DNA from: an uncultured Acidobacteriota bacterium | Lineage (GTDB): Bacteria > Acidobacteriota > Blastocatellia > RBC074 | Direction: 5' to 3' | Length of the DNA: 64,000 nucleotides | Assembly (NCBI GenBank): GCA_902825875.1 | Contig: CADECP010000015.1 | Coordinates: forward strand, 69,333 to 133,332 | Shown here: one piece after another, positions 55,225 to 64,000 of the stretch | Layout of the letters: each line of letters opens with the position of its first letter | Numbering within the stretch: the stretch's first letter is position 1 | Translations under genes and position numbers: made by a program | The notes under the pieces: model-generated | The model's input: only the letters and a program-made list of their open reading frames with translations | What the model was told of the DNA's origin: nothing | Database searches by the model: none

Positions 55225-56766
55225 ATGAACGGAGCCGAAAGTTTAATCAGCACTCTGATTGGCGCTGGCGTCAACGTCTGTTTCGCCAATCCGGGCACGA
55301 CCGAAATGCCTATGGTGCAGGCGTTGGACAGCGTTCCCGGAATGCGTGCCGTGCTGTGTCTGTTTGAAGGCGTGGCGACCGGCGCTGCTGATGGTTATGC
55401 GCGAATGACCGGCAAGCCGGGTTTGACCTTGCTGCATTTGGGGCCGGGTTTTGCCAACGGCATCGCTTACCTGCACGACGCCAAACGCGCGCGTTCACCG
55501 ATTGTGAACCTGATTGGAGATCACGCTTCGTGGCATTTGCCAGCCGATGCGCCACTGACCAGCGATATTGTTTCGCTGGCTAATCCGGTTTCGCATTGGG
55601 TTCGTCGCAGCAACTCCGCCGAAGAAATTGCAGGTGACGCAGCCGAAGCCATCGCGCTGGCTTCGGTCAAACCGGGCAGCATCGCCACGCTGATTGTCCC
55701 GCATGACGCCCAACTGGAAGCGGCGAGTCGCACGGTTGCTGTGACAGCCGTCGCCTCGCCGTCAGCCGTCAGCGACGAAGCGATCAAGCTAGCAGCGGAA
55801 ACTTTACGCGGAGAATCGGCGGCGTTGTTTTTGGGAGCTTACGCATTGCGCGAACGCGGATTGAAAGCCGTCGCGCGAATTGCTGCTGCGACTGGTTGCA
55901 AATTGATCTGCGAATCGTTTCCTGCTCGATGGGAACGCGGCGTCGGCACACCGATTATTGAGCGGCTGCCCTATTTCCCCGAACCAGCTATGGCCGCGCT
56001 TGCGCCGTATAAATCCATCGTGCTGGCCGGAGCGCGCTCGCCGGTTTCTTTCTTCGGCTATCCGGGCTTGCCGAGTTATTTCATTTCGCCGAAGCAAAAC
56101 ACAGTCACGCTGGCTTCGCCGGTTGAAGATGTCGAAGCGGCGCTTGAAGCCCTGGCAGATTCACTGAACGCGCCGCACGACGTAACGGCCAACTCAGAAT
56201 TGCAACTGCCGCAGCTTCCGACCGGCAAACTGACGCCTGAAACTTTGTCGGCAGTCGTCGCCGCGTTGTTGCCGGAAAACTGCATCGTCATGGACGAAAG
56301 CAACACCAGCATGGGACCGTTCACCAAACTGGCTCAATCGGTTCGACCGCACACAGCTTTGTTTCAACCGGGCGGAGCCATCGGTTTGGGATTTCCTTGC
56401 TCTACCGGAGCCGCCGTCGCTTGCCCGGATCGCACAGTCATTAACCTGCAATCCGACGGCAGCGGAATGTACACATTGCAAGCCTTGTGGACTCAGGCGC
56501 GCGAAGGCTTGAACGTCAAAACGATTGTGCTGAATAACCAGAGCTACAGGATTTTGGGAATCGAATTGATGCGCGCCGGAGTTAAGGAACTCAGCTCGCT
56601 GGCCAAGAGCTTGATCGGACTCAACAATCCGCCGATTGATTGGGTCAGCCTGTCGAAAGGTTTGGGCGTGCCAGCCGTGCGCGTCGAATCCGCCGAAACG
56701 TTGGCGAAGGAGTTGAGTCGCGCTCTAGCTGAAGCTGGGCCGCAGTTGATCGAAGCCGTTTTATAA
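55225..56766 (+). CDS. Thiamine-diphosphate enzyme of the acetolactate synthase/benzoylformate decarboxylase superfamily
   Basis: This 513-residue protein has the three-domain ThDP fold: [32 protein letters not shown] (catalytic Glu), a central domain, and the ThDP motif [19 protein letters not shown] ending NNQSYRI. It is shorter than true IlvB and no regulatory subunit gene is present, so acetolactate synthase activity is doubtful; a 2-oxoacid decarboxylase or lyase is more likely. It precedes the acyl-CoA dehydrogenase gene by 20 bases on the same strand. Confidence 0.87.
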   Translation: MNGAESLISTLIGAGVNVCFANPGTTEMPMVQALDSVPGMRAVLCLFEGVATGAADGYARMTGKPGLTLLHLGPGFANGIAYLHDAKRARSPIVNLIGDHASWHLPADAPLTSDIVSLANPVSHWVRRSNSAEEIAGDAAEAIALASVKPGSIATLIVPHDAQLEAASRTVAVTAVASPSAVSDEAIKLAAETLRGESAALFLGAYALRERGLKAVARIAAATGCKLICESFPARWERGVGTPIIERLPYFPEPAMAALAPYKSIVLAGARSPVSFFGYPGLPSYFISPKQNTVTLASPVEDVEAALEALADSLNAPHDVTANSELQLPQLPTGKLTPETLSAVVAALLPENCIVMDESNTSMGPFTKLAQSVRPHTALFQPGGAIGLGFPCSTGAAVACPDRTVINLQSDGSGMYTLQALWTQAREGLNVKTIVLNNQSYRILGIELMRAGVKELSSLAKSLIGLNNPPIDWVSLSKGLGVPAVRVESAETLAKELSRALAEAGPQLIEAVL

Positions 56767-56786
56767 CTATTAAAGGAGCACCTGCT

Positions 56787-57989
56787 ATGAATTTTGAATA
56801 CTCAGACAAGGTCAAATATCTGCAACAGAAGCTCTCGGCCTTTATGGACGAGTACATTTATCCGAACGAAGCGACGTATTACGAACAGAACCACACGGGC
56901 GAACGCTGGAAAGTCATTCAAATCATCGAAGACTTGAAACCCAAAGCCAAAGCTGAGGGATTGTGGAATCTGTTTTTGCCGGAAAGCGGACATGGCGCAG
57001 GGTTGACCAATCTGGAATACGCTCCGCTGTGCGAAATTATGGGGCGCGCTCCATGGTCGGCGGAAGTGTTCAATTGCTCTGCGCCGGACACCGGCAACAT
57101 GGAAGTCATCTCGCGTTACGGAACCGAAGAGCAGCAAAAACAATGGCTGCGTCCATTGTTGGATGGCGAGATTCGTTCGTGTTTTGCCATGACCGAGCCT
57201 GAAGTGGCTTCGTCGGACGCAACCAACATTCAATCCAGCATCAAACGCGAAGGCGACGAATACGTCATCAACGGTCGCAAATGGTGGACTTCTGGAGCGG
57301 GCGATCCGCGCTGTAAGATTGCCATTTTCATGGGCAAAACCGATCCCAGCGCGGCTACGCATAAACAGCAGTCCATGATTTTGGTTCCGATGGACGCGCC
57401 GGGCGTCAAAGTTTTGCGAATGCTGAATGTGTTTGGTTACGACGACGCTCCGCACGGCCACGCCGAAGTGTTGTTTGAAAACGTCCGTGTGCCCGCGTCA
57501 AACATTTTGCTGGGCGAAGGACGTGGCTTTGAAATCGCTCAAGGCCGTTTGGGGCCAGGGCGAATTCATCACTGTATGCGTTCGATTGGACTGGCCGAAC
57601 GCGCTCTGGAAGCGATGTGCCAGCGAGTCAAACATCGCGTGGCTTTCGGCAAAACGTTGGCAGAGCAGGGAACGATTCGCGCCGACATCGCCAATTCCCG
57701 AATTGAAATCGAGCAGGCTCGGCTGCTGACCTTGAAAGCGGCTTATATGATGGACACGGTTGGCAACAAAGCGGCTCGTGCGGAAATTGCGATGATTAAG
57801 GTTGTTGCGCCGAATATGGCTCTGCGAGTGATTGATCGCGCATTGCAGGCGCACGGTGGCGGCGGAGTCAGTCAGGATTTCTTCTTGGCCAACAGTTGGG
57901 CGCACCAGCGGACTTTGAGATTTGCCGACGGCCCGGACGAAGTTCACCGCGAATCCATTGCCAAGCTGGAATTGAAAAAGTCCGAGTGA
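56787..57989 (+). CDS. Acyl-CoA dehydrogenase
   Basis: This 400-residue flavoprotein has the family pattern: [67 protein letters not shown] and [17 protein letters not shown], close to the FadE/ACAD10-11-like branch. It oxidises acyl-CoA to trans-enoyl-CoA with FAD. An AAAGGAG site precedes the ATG. It is probably co-transcribed with the ThDP-enzyme gene 20 bases upstream. Confidence 0.94.
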   Translation: MNFEYSDKVKYLQQKLSAFMDEYIYPNEATYYEQNHTGERWKVIQIIEDLKPKAKAEGLWNLFLPESGHGAGLTNLEYAPLCEIMGRAPWSAEVFNCSAPDTGNMEVISRYGTEEQQKQWLRPLLDGEIRSCFAMTEPEVASSDATNIQSSIKREGDEYVINGRKWWTSGAGDPRCKIAIFMGKTDPSAATHKQQSMILVPMDAPGVKVLRMLNVFGYDDAPHGHAEVLFENVRVPASNILLGEGRGFEIAQGRLGPGRIHHCMRSIGLAERALEAMCQRVKHRVAFGKTLAEQGTIRADIANSRIEIEQARLLTLKAAYMMDTVGNKAARAEIAMIKVVAPNMALRVIDRALQAHGGGGVSQDFFLANSWAHQRTLRFADGPDEVHRESIAKLELKKSE

Positions 57990-58183
57990 ATTTCCGGTGA
58001 AATTATTCTCCGAGTAGCTGCCGAGAAAATGAAAAGCGTCTCAAAAACTGTGCAGTGATTGGGACGCTTTTGCGTTCAGGATTCAATCGAAAAGATTTGC
58101 TTGCATCTGACCGGGTTGGAATTAGAATACGCCCGGCTTTTGACCCCAGAAGCCTTAACGTTACGAACTTAACATTTGCTGAG

Positions 58184-59095
58184 ATGAAGACTGACGATTT
58201 CATAGCACGTCACTCCAAACCAATTGCGGCGCTCTTTAAGGGCGTCACTGAACGGTATGGCGTCACGGAAAGGCAATTTGCCGACCGTTTGGCTGCCATC
58301 GCCGTTCGTTCCGGCGAAGATGGTGGCAGCGCAAAAGAGTTTCTGGCAGGGATCAAGGCCGACGAATTGTGTCTGGCGGTTGCTTGCGAAAATGGTGATG
58401 GTGCGGCTTGGGAGAAGTTTGAAACCGAGTTCCGTCATTCAATGCAGGGAGCCGCGCGAGCTTTGACCAAAGACGAAGCCGAAGCAGAAGACTTGGTGCA
58501 GTTCGTGTACGGTGAACTGTTCGGCGTCCGCACCGATGGCGACAAACGGTTGAGCAAGCTGGCGCATTATTCCGGTCGAGGCAGTTTGGGCGGCTGGCTG
58601 CGCGCGGTTGTGTATCAATGCTTCATTGATCGCAAACGACAAACAGCGCGGTTTGAACAGGTCGAAGAGGCTTCGGAATTTGAACGGCTGGCCAACAACG
58701 CCGCGATGAACGGCAATGGCTCTTTGCAGGTTCATCTGGCTGCGCCTGACGATCTGGAAGATACTCGTTTGCGACGCGCCACCGAAGAAGCCATCACAAA
58801 GGCTTTTGCTGAAATGAACCCGCGCGACCGGTTGATGCTGAATTATTACTACTTTGAAGATCTTACCTTGCGCGAGATCGGCTTGCTAATGAACGTTCAC
58901 GAAGCAACGATCAGTCGCTGGCTGGCCAAAGCGCAGCGCGAAATCAAACGCAAAACCGAAGAAATTTTGCAACGCAGTTATGGGTTGCGGCGCGGAGAAG
59001 TCGGCGAGTGCATTGAAATCGCCGCGCGTACCGAGCTGGACGTTCGCAAACTGATTGGCGATGTCAAAGGCGTGGTTGCCGAACGCGCACCGTAA
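58184..59095 (+). CDS. ECF-like RNA polymerase sigma factor
   Basis: This 303-residue protein has an N-terminal extension (about 1-85), a sigma region 2 (about 95-165; AEAEDLVQFVYGELFGVR and SLGGWLRAVVYQCFIDRKR) and a region 4 helix-turn-helix (about 215-275; MNPRDRLMLNYYYFEDLTLR, EIGLLMNVHEATISRWLAKA). The layout matches ECF-type sigma factors with extended N-termini found in Acidobacteriota and Planctomycetes. The next gene encodes a zf-HC2 membrane protein, a likely anti-sigma factor. I chose ATG at 58184, which gives the first conserved segment. Confidence 0.85.
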   Translation: MKTDDFIARHSKPIAALFKGVTERYGVTERQFADRLAAIAVRSGEDGGSAKEFLAGIKADELCLAVACENGDGAAWEKFETEFRHSMQGAARALTKDEAEAEDLVQFVYGELFGVRTDGDKRLSKLAHYSGRGSLGGWLRAVVYQCFIDRKRQTARFEQVEEASEFERLANNAAMNGNGSLQVHLAAPDDLEDTRLRRATEEAITKAFAEMNPRDRLMLNYYYFEDLTLREIGLLMNVHEATISRWLAKAQREIKRKTEEILQRSYGLRRGEVGECIEIAARTELDVRKLIGDVKGVVAERAP

Positions 59096-59104
59096 AGTTC
59101 GTGC

Positions 59105-59171
59105 TTGTAGTTCCGCCTTTAGGCGGCTGGCTTTGGCTTGAACAGCCAGCCGCCTAAAGGCGGAACTACAA
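59105..59171. repeat. 28-bp perfect inverted repeat between sigma and anti-sigma genes
   Basis: The arms 59105-59132 and 59144-59171 are perfect reverse complements centred on CCGCCTTTAGGCGG, with an 11-base loop. The hairpin begins nine bases after the sigma factor's end. It could terminate or tune readthrough into the anti-sigma gene. No T-run follows, so it is not a classic terminator. Confidence 0.92.
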
Positions 59172-59208
59172 ACGGAGTTCGCAAGAGATTCACTACCGCA
59201 CGTTCAAG

Positions 59209-60546
59209 ATGCGGGCTTTTGGAAAAGAACCCAATAAATTCAGGCAAAAATTCACTAGCCTGAACCTTCAAAACTCAGAGCATAAAGCAGTGGCACTCGA
59301 ACAACACAACACGGCGTTAGATTTTGAAACGATGCTGCGACGCCACCTGTCGCGCGGCGGTTCTGTCGTCGAAGCTTGTATGGGCTTTAACGTGGACACG
59401 GCTAACGCTTATCTGGAAAACGCGCTCGGCGCTTCGGCACGTTCTCAATACGATTCACACCTTGCCGGATGTCCTTCCTGCCGACGCCATGTCATTGAAC
59501 TTTCCCGCTTGATGCAATTGCCGCAGTCGGAAACCAACCGTGCTCCGGTGGTTGCACCGCCCAGCATCTGGTCACATTGGAAATCGGTCGTCGCCGATTG
59601 GGGCGAATGGCTGGGAGTGACAACCTGGCAACAAGGTTGGGCGACTGCCGGAATCGCTGCGGCAATTTTGATTGGCGCCGTTTCCGTTCAACTTTGGCGG
59701 CAGCAAACTGCCAAACCCTCTGAAACGAATGTCGCAATTACCGAATCAGTTAATGGCAATTCAACATCGCAACTGGATTTGAATTCGGAAGCTTCGAATT
59801 TTGGCGCTCAGGGTGAAACCACCGTTACATCGGCGCAAAGTCTGACGGCGAATAACATTCCCAAGCCGGATGTCAGTCCAAATCCAAATGGATTGTCTTT
59901 GGTCGCTGGCGGTAATTCAGCGGTTGGAACTGCTTTCGCCCAACCTAATGGCGGCCAGTCCTTAACTTTGGTGGCAACAACGCCGCCCTCTTTCCCAGAA
60001 GCGAAACCGACCACAGGCATATTGGTGTCTTCTCTGGCTGGCGGACAAACGTTCAATGTTCCCATCGCTCGAACTGCAGCGGATGAATCAGCGGCTCCGG
60101 TTGCACCGCCGGTTGCTGAAGCGGAACCAAGAGAGAATGTTGTTACTGCTCAAATCGGCCCTTTGCCGAGCGACAACCCGATGGTGAAAAAAGGAAAGGA
60201 ACCAAAGCCACCGAAGATTTCTTCGAGCGTGATGGATAAAGCCTTCAGTTTTTTGCCGACTCGCAAATCCGATGACGCTCGCAAACTGGAAGAAAAAGAA
60301 ATCGAAAAGGACGCGCCATCTCTGTTGACGGTTCGTCGTCGTGACAAGGTTTTCAACCATCAGGGCGGTTTTTGGGTTGATAGCGCCTATAAACCGGATA
60401 TGGCCTGGCGAGTGACGAAAGTGGTTTTGGACAGCGAAGAATACAAACAATTGCTCGCCGCAGAGCCAATGCTGAAAGAATACTTCGCTCACGGGCAGGC
60501 CATCGTGGTTTGGAAGGACAAAATTTATAAGGTCGTGGCGAAGTAG
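59209..60546 (+). CDS. zf-HC2 putative anti-sigma factor, single membrane segment
   Basis: This 445-residue protein has an N-terminal zinc-finger-like segment (YDSHLAGCPSCRRHVIELSR; HxxxCxxC, about 85-105), one membrane segment (about 145-163, GIAAAILIGAVSVQLW) and a long low-complexity extracytoplasmic region rich in Pro, Ala, Ser and Thr, with a folded C-terminal end (about 370-445). This is the layout of anti-sigma factors that hold an ECF sigma factor at the membrane. The upstream gene encodes such a sigma factor. The start at 59209 is the first ATG; a GTG at 59290 is possible. Confidence 0.8.
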   Translation: MRAFGKEPNKFRQKFTSLNLQNSEHKAVALEQHNTALDFETMLRRHLSRGGSVVEACMGFNVDTANAYLENALGASARSQYDSHLAGCPSCRRHVIELSRLMQLPQSETNRAPVVAPPSIWSHWKSVVADWGEWLGVTTWQQGWATAGIAAAILIGAVSVQLWRQQTAKPSETNVAITESVNGNSTSQLDLNSEASNFGAQGETTVTSAQSLTANNIPKPDVSPNPNGLSLVAGGNSAVGTAFAQPNGGQSLTLVATTPPSFPEAKPTTGILVSSLAGGQTFNVPIARTAADESAAPVAPPVAEAEPRENVVTAQIGPLPSDNPMVKKGKEPKPPKISSSVMDKAFSFLPTRKSDDARKLEEKEIEKDAPSLLTVRRRDKVFNHQGGFWVDSAYKPDMAWRVTKVVLDSEEYKQLLAAEPMLKEYFAHGQAIVVWKDKIYKVVAK

Positions 60547-60569
60547 TCAGAATTCGTTATGTGAATAGA

Positions 60570-60610
60570 AAAGGCCAGAAGTCGCTCGACGATTTCTGGC
60601 CTTTCTTTTT
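60570..60610 (+). terminator. Rho-independent terminator
   Basis: The arms AAAGGCCAGAA (60570-60580) and TTCTGGCCTTT (60594-60604) form an 11-bp stem followed by a T-run. It ends the transcript of the anti-sigma-like gene. Confidence 0.88.
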
Positions 60611-60712
60611 GTGCGGTTTCTTTTCATCGGACGAGCAAGCTCCTATAATCGCTGCGCCTTTCAATGCGATCATCCGCAATCGAAGTTCAACTTATTTTCA
60701 AGGAGCAAGCCC

Positions 60713-62098
60713 GTGAAGCGAATTGCCGCTTTCGTTTTGTCCGCCATTCTGTTGTCGGTTTTGCCGTTGCCGAGTTCCGACGCGCAACAAATCCAGGTTT
60801 CCTCGAAACTCAACCCGCAAATTGAAAAGATTGTCAGCGAAATTTCCGCCAAGAACATCGAAGACATCATTCGCAAACTCGTCAGTTTCGGCACACGGCA
60901 CACGCTTTCGACGCAAGATGATCCGAAGCGCGGAATTGGCGCAGCGGCTCGGTGGATCAAATCCGAAATGGATCGTTACAGCCAGGAATCCGGCGGACGT
61001 TTGCAGGTCGCCAACGACGAGTTCATTCAACCCGTCACGCCGCGTTTTCCGCGCGAAACCAAACTCATCAACATCGTCGCCACTTTGCCGGGCACTCAAG
61101 CCGAATCGAAAGATCGAATTTACGTTGTCAGCGGGCATTACGATTCGATTTGTTCGCCGTTCAGCGACACGGAATGCGATGCCCCCGGAGCCAGCGATGA
61201 CGCTTCGGGCACGGCGGCTGTGATGGAAATGGCTCGCGTCATGTCGAAATACCAGTTCGATGCGACGATAGTTTTTATGACCGTTCCCGGCGAAGAGCAG
61301 GGCTTGCTCGGCGCGCATCACTGGGCGGAAGAAGCCAAAAAGAAAGGCTTGAACATTGCCGCGATGTTCACCAACGACATTATCGGCAACACGTTGGGCG
61401 GCAACGGAGTTCGTGACAATCGGCGGGTTCGCCTGTTTTCCGAAGGCGTGCCGACGACTGAAACCGAAGCCGAAGCCCGCGCTCGGCAATCCGTCGGCGG
61501 AGAAAACGACGGCCCTTCGCGGCAACTGGCCAGATACATTAAAGAAGTCGGCGAACGTTACTTGAACAATTTTGAAGTGACGCTGGTTTATCGCCGAGAT
61601 CGGTACGGACGCGGCGGCGACCACAACGCATTTTTGCAGCAAGGGTTTCCGGCGGTTCGTTTTACCGAACCGAACGAGGACTTTACTCGCCAGCATCAAC
61701 GAGTCCGCGAAGAAAACGGTATCAAATACGGCGATGTATTCGAGATGGTTGATCCGGCGTATGTCGCGCAAGTCGCCCGCATCAACGCCATCGCAATGGC
61801 GAGCATGGCGCTGGCCCCGGCTCCGCCAAGCGGCGTGCGATTCAAAACCGGGCGGCAGGAATACGACACCACCGTTGCCTGGCAACCGAACAAAGAACCT
61901 GACGTTGCCGGATACCGAATTGTCTGGCGTGAAACTTATCAACCGTTCTGGCTTCGCAGCATTGAAGTCGGCAATGTCGCCGAATATGTGATGAAGAGTT
62001 TGTCCAAAGACGATTACTTTTTCGCCGTGCAAGCTGTGGACAAAGACGGCAACGCCAGCGTGACTTCGTTTCCGCGTTCGGGGCAAGGACGCCGATAG
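60713..62098 (+). CDS. Secreted M28-family zinc aminopeptidase with C-terminal Fn3-like domain
   Basis: A signal peptide (VKRIAAFVLSAILLSVLPLP, cleavage near SDAQQ) precedes an M28 domain with zinc ligands in VVSGHYDSI, GASDDASGTAAVMEMAR and VPGEEQGLLGAHHWAE, then TNDIIGN and GRGGDHNAFLQQGFPAVRF. A C-terminal fibronectin III-like domain follows (about 375-460; VAGYRIVWRETYQPFW). I chose GTG at 60713, with AAGGAG eight bases upstream; the longer frame to 60611 adds a Cys/Arg leader. It probably trims peptides in the periplasm. Confidence 0.9.
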   Translation: MKRIAAFVLSAILLSVLPLPSSDAQQIQVSSKLNPQIEKIVSEISAKNIEDIIRKLVSFGTRHTLSTQDDPKRGIGAAARWIKSEMDRYSQESGGRLQVANDEFIQPVTPRFPRETKLINIVATLPGTQAESKDRIYVVSGHYDSICSPFSDTECDAPGASDDASGTAAVMEMARVMSKYQFDATIVFMTVPGEEQGLLGAHHWAEEAKKKGLNIAAMFTNDIIGNTLGGNGVRDNRRVRLFSEGVPTTETEAEARARQSVGGENDGPSRQLARYIKEVGERYLNNFEVTLVYRRDRYGRGGDHNAFLQQGFPAVRFTEPNEDFTRQHQRVREENGIKYGDVFEMVDPAYVAQVARINAIAMASMALAPAPPSGVRFKTGRQEYDTTVAWQPNKEPDVAGYRIVWRETYQPFWLRSIEVGNVAEYVMKSLSKDDYFFAVQAVDKDGNASVTSFPRSGQGRR

Positions 62099-62099
62099 A

Positions 62100-62200
62100 G
62101 AAGTCAAAAGGCAAATCTCAAAATCAAAAGGCAAGAATTGCCGGATGTCGAGCACTCATTTTTGACTTTTGATATTTGCCTTTTGCCATTTGATTTTTGC
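62100..62200. repeat. Inverted repeat of the AAAAGGCAAA family
   Basis: The left part (GTCAAAAGGCAAA, TCAAAATCAAAAGGCAA; 62102-62132) pairs with TTTTTGACTTTTGA, TTTGCCTTTTG and CATTTGATTTTT (62158-62198). It is closely related to the inverted repeat at 25664-25777. No gene is present here. Confidence 0.65.
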
Positions 62201-62302
62201 AGTTGTCATCATCCTGTAGTTCCTCAACACGCGCCGCCGAACCGGCACGAGTCGGTGATCGGAGGGCGTGCCCTCTAACGTTGCTTTAACAAGGAGAATT
62301 GT

Positions 62303-62557
62303 ATGGACGCTACTGCGTTGATTGTATTTTTGCTGGTCGGAGCCGCCGCCGGATGGATTGCCGGCAATCTGATGCGAGGCGGTGGGTTCGGCATGGTGGG
62401 CAATATCGTCGTGGGAATCATCGGAGCTTTTTTGGGAAGCTGGCTGCTGGGAATGCTGAAGATTTCCATCGGCAGCGGCTTGATTAACTCGCTGGTCACG
62501 TCGGTCATCGGAGCAGTCGTGCTGCTTTTTGTGGTCGGCTTAATCAAGAAAGCTTGA
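62303..62557 (+). CDS. GlsB/YeaQ/YmgE-family small membrane protein
   Basis: This 84-residue protein has about three hydrophobic helices rich in glycine (LIVFLLVGAAAGWIAGNLMR, GNIVVGIIGAFLGSWLLG, GAVVLLFVVGLIKKA), the pattern of transglycosylase-associated/YeaQ stress proteins. It sits in the inner membrane. These proteins are induced by envelope or acid stress in enterobacteria; the molecular role is unclear. An AAGGAGA site precedes the ATG. Confidence 0.92.
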   Translation: MDATALIVFLLVGAAAGWIAGNLMRGGGFGMVGNIVVGIIGAFLGSWLLGMLKISIGSGLINSLVTSVIGAVVLLFVVGLIKKA

Positions 62558-62566
62558 AGGCAGTTC

Positions 62567-62621
62567 CCGGTTTCCAGTTTCCAGTTTGTGGCTGACCGTA
62601 AAACTGGAAACCGGAAACTGG
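62567..62621. repeat. Imperfect inverted repeat (TTTCCAGTTT family)
   Basis: The arms 62567-62587 and 62601-62621 pair in 19 of 21 positions and are built from the words GGTTTCCAG and TTTCCAGTT. It separates the GlsB-like gene from the coiled-coil gene and resembles the other spacer hairpins in style. Confidence 0.78.
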
Positions 62622-62646
62622 TGACTGGAAACTACAGTGGAGATTT

Positions 62647-63375
62647 ATGCAGTACCGAAATTTTTGTTTATTGTTTTTGTTTGTTGTGATTTGTGCGGTT
62701 CCGGCGGCGGCGCAGCAAAAACCGAAACGCCCGGTCAAAAACCCGCCGCAGTATCCGAACATCATTGATCTGGAAAACAAAGACCCCCAAGCCAGCGCGA
62801 CCAAACAGGCAGACCCGCCCGGTGAAACTCAGCAACCCGCGACAGTCACTGTGCAACCGGACGCGCTGACCAAAGCCTTTACGATCATTGCCGAAGAATT
62901 GAAATCGCTGTCGCAGGAAGTCAGAGCTTTGAACGTGCGCCAGCAATTGGAAATCGAATTCCTGCGAATGAATCGCGTCGAACAGCGAATCGCCACTTAC
63001 GAAAGCACGCTGCGCCCGATCCGCGAACGCATCGCTTTGCTCGAAGCGGAAGACCAGACTTTGCAGCAATTGATGACGCGCGAATCTCTGCTGGCACAAA
63101 CAGCGACCATCGGAACTTTCAACCGCGACGCGACGATGGCGCAGATTCGTTATCAGCACGAAGCTCGTTTGAATCAGGTTCGCGCCGAAGTCGAAAGATT
63201 GCGCGGACTGGAAACCAGCCAGGTGCAATCGCTGGAGATTTACCAAAAGCTGAGCGACGAAATCGAAAAGAAGATTCAGCAGGCCGAAGACAAGTTGCGG
63301 CAGTTTGAAAACAAAAATTCTCAAGCTGCCAAATCCGAAACCACTCAACCCAACCCGAATCAGGAGAGACAATGA
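62647..63375 (+). CDS. Secreted coiled-coil protein of unknown function
   Basis: This 242-residue protein has a signal peptide (about 1-24) and a Pro/Lys-rich segment, followed by long heptad-like helices (about 75-225; ALTKAFTIIAEELKSLSQEV, TLRPIRERIALLEAEDQ, YQKLSDEIEKKIQQAEDK). I do not recognise the family; the shape fits a periplasmic coiled-coil structural or scaffold protein. The stop overlaps the next gene's ATG by three bases, so the two are coupled. Confidence 0.75.
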   Translation: MQYRNFCLLFLFVVICAVPAAAQQKPKRPVKNPPQYPNIIDLENKDPQASATKQADPPGETQQPATVTVQPDALTKAFTIIAEELKSLSQEVRALNVRQQLEIEFLRMNRVEQRIATYESTLRPIRERIALLEAEDQTLQQLMTRESLLAQTATIGTFNRDATMAQIRYQHEARLNQVRAEVERLRGLETSQVQSLEIYQKLSDEIEKKIQQAEDKLRQFENKNSQAAKSETTQPNPNQERQ

Positions 63376-64000
63376 GCAACGAACAAATGAAGCGCAGAGA
63401 GTTCATCCGAAACTCAGCGATTGCCGGTTTGACCGCGCCGCTTTTGACGGGGGAAACGCTTGCCCAGCAAGCGCCGAAACCGATGGGCAAGGCTCGCCCT
63501 GTGGTGATTTCCAGCGCCAACACCAACCGCGGCGCGGACGGCAAAGTCTTCAATGGCGGCATTGATTGCGTCAGCCGGGCGATGGATATTTTGAAACGCG
63601 GCGGCGACACGCTCGAAGCGGTTGTTGCCGGCGTCAACATTGTCGAAAGCGATCCGCGCGACAATTCGGTCGGTTACGGCGGATTGCCGAATGCCGACGG
63701 CGATGTCGAACTGGATTCCTGCTGCATGCACGGCCCATCGCGCCGAGCCGGTTCGGTCGCCAGTTTGCGCTACATCAAAAATCCGGCGTCAGTGGCCAAA
63801 CTCGTGTTGGAGCGAACCGATCACATCATGCTGGTCGGCGAAGGCGCGCTGCGTTTTGCGCTGGCTCACGGGTTCAAGAAAGAAGATTTGCTGACCGAAG
63901 ATTCGCGCAAAATCTGGATGAAGTGGCGCGAAGAAATGAGCGACGACGACACTTGGGGGCCGAGTCCGAAACATCCGAAACCGGCCTCAGCTTCGAGCAG
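63372..64000 (+). CDS. N4-(beta-N-acetylglucosaminyl)-L-asparaginase, 5' part (runs off the window)
   Basis: The frame starts with a twin-arginine leader (MKRREFIRNSAIAG) and continues ISSANTNRGADGKVFNGGID, ILKRGGDTLEAVVAG, DNSVGYGGLPNADGDVELD and SCCMHGPSRRAGSVASLRYI. This is the alpha-chain half of glycosylasparaginase (T2 Ntn hydrolase). The self-cleavage Thr would lie beyond base 64000. GGAG precedes the ATG, which overlaps the preceding stop (ATGA). Exported enzymes of this kind cleave GlcNAc from asparagine of glycopeptides. Confidence 0.9.
   Translation, partial: MSNEQMKRREFIRNSAIAGLTAPLLTGETLAQQAPKPMGKARPVVISSANTNRGADGKVFNGGIDCVSRAMDILKRGGDTLEAVVAGVNIVESDPRDNSVGYGGLPNADGDVELDSCCMHGPSRRAGSVASLRYIKNPASVAKLVLERTDHIMLVGEGALRFALAHGFKKEDLLTEDSRKIWMKWREEMSDDDTWGPSPKHPKPASASS

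Noticed and set aside
55225..56766. Genuine acetolactate synthase large subunit (ilvB)
   Set aside because: It is shorter than IlvB, and no ilvN or other branched-chain biosynthesis genes are adjacent.

Overview
The window looks like a chromosomal segment of a Gram-negative, soil-type bacterium, most likely Acidobacteriota (Blastocatellia-like). This is inferred from a secreted protein resembling the TIGR03437 'Solibacter' family, many signal-peptide and lipoprotein enzymes, a fused branched-chain 2-oxoacid dehydrogenase E1, ECF-like sigma/zf-HC2 pairs, and intergenic spacers filled with long inverted repeats. No 16S rRNA or other decisive marker is present.

Region 1 (1-7.3 kb, minus strand) is the most striking part. 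It holds a conflict or immune-like operon running leftwards: an alpha/beta hydrolase, a caspase-like peptidase fused to a VMAP-type C-terminus, a MoxR-type AAA+ ATPase, and a vWA-like (SAV_2336-related) protein ending in an FGE-sulfatase (C-type lectin fold) domain. The last 41 codons of that protein form the variable repeat of a diversity-generating retroelement (DGR). A near copy lies 309 bp downstream at the window edge. In the core, all 12 differences between the two fall on adenines of the downstream copy, which is the DGR signature. The reverse transcriptase must lie beyond base 1. So this appears to be a vWA-MoxR-VMAP ternary system with a hypermutable sensor.

Region 2 (7.4-27.4 kb) is a mixed housekeeping and secreted-protein region. 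It has a decayed hpnJ-like radical SAM gene with a 289-bp mobile element inserted (7-bp target duplication), a HIT protein, a glycosidase, a phosphoesterase, a divergent MreB, a radical SAM enzyme, a fused E1 dehydrogenase, a SPOR/YCF48-like fusion, RdgB, and a PP2C-FHA signalling pair. Two genes here are probable selenoproteins with an in-frame TGA: a rhodanese lipoprotein and a PCYCGC-type lipoprotein. The second carries a stem-loop after its TGA that matches the size and spacing of the E. coli fdhF SECIS. A second, inverted copy of the 289-bp element follows it.

Region 3 (27.5-47.4 kb) holds a 1727-residue secreted subtilase and a divergent surface-polysaccharide cluster. Leftward genes encode methyltransferases, a WbsX-type fusion, a GT39-like membrane transferase and a GT4-GT2 fusion. 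Rightward genes encode a Wzm/Wzt-type ABC exporter (ATPase fused to a methyltransferase), two GT2 enzymes and WecB. A tRNA-Leu(UAA) follows.

Region 4 (47.6-64 kb) holds a secreted glycan-degrading set (GH51 arabinofuranosidase, two esterases, an arylsulfatase and a sulfatase remnant), then SDR, NIPSNAP, ThDP-enzyme and acyl-CoA dehydrogenase genes, a sigma/anti-sigma pair split by a 28-bp perfect hairpin, an M28 peptidase, small envelope genes and the start of a glycosylasparaginase.
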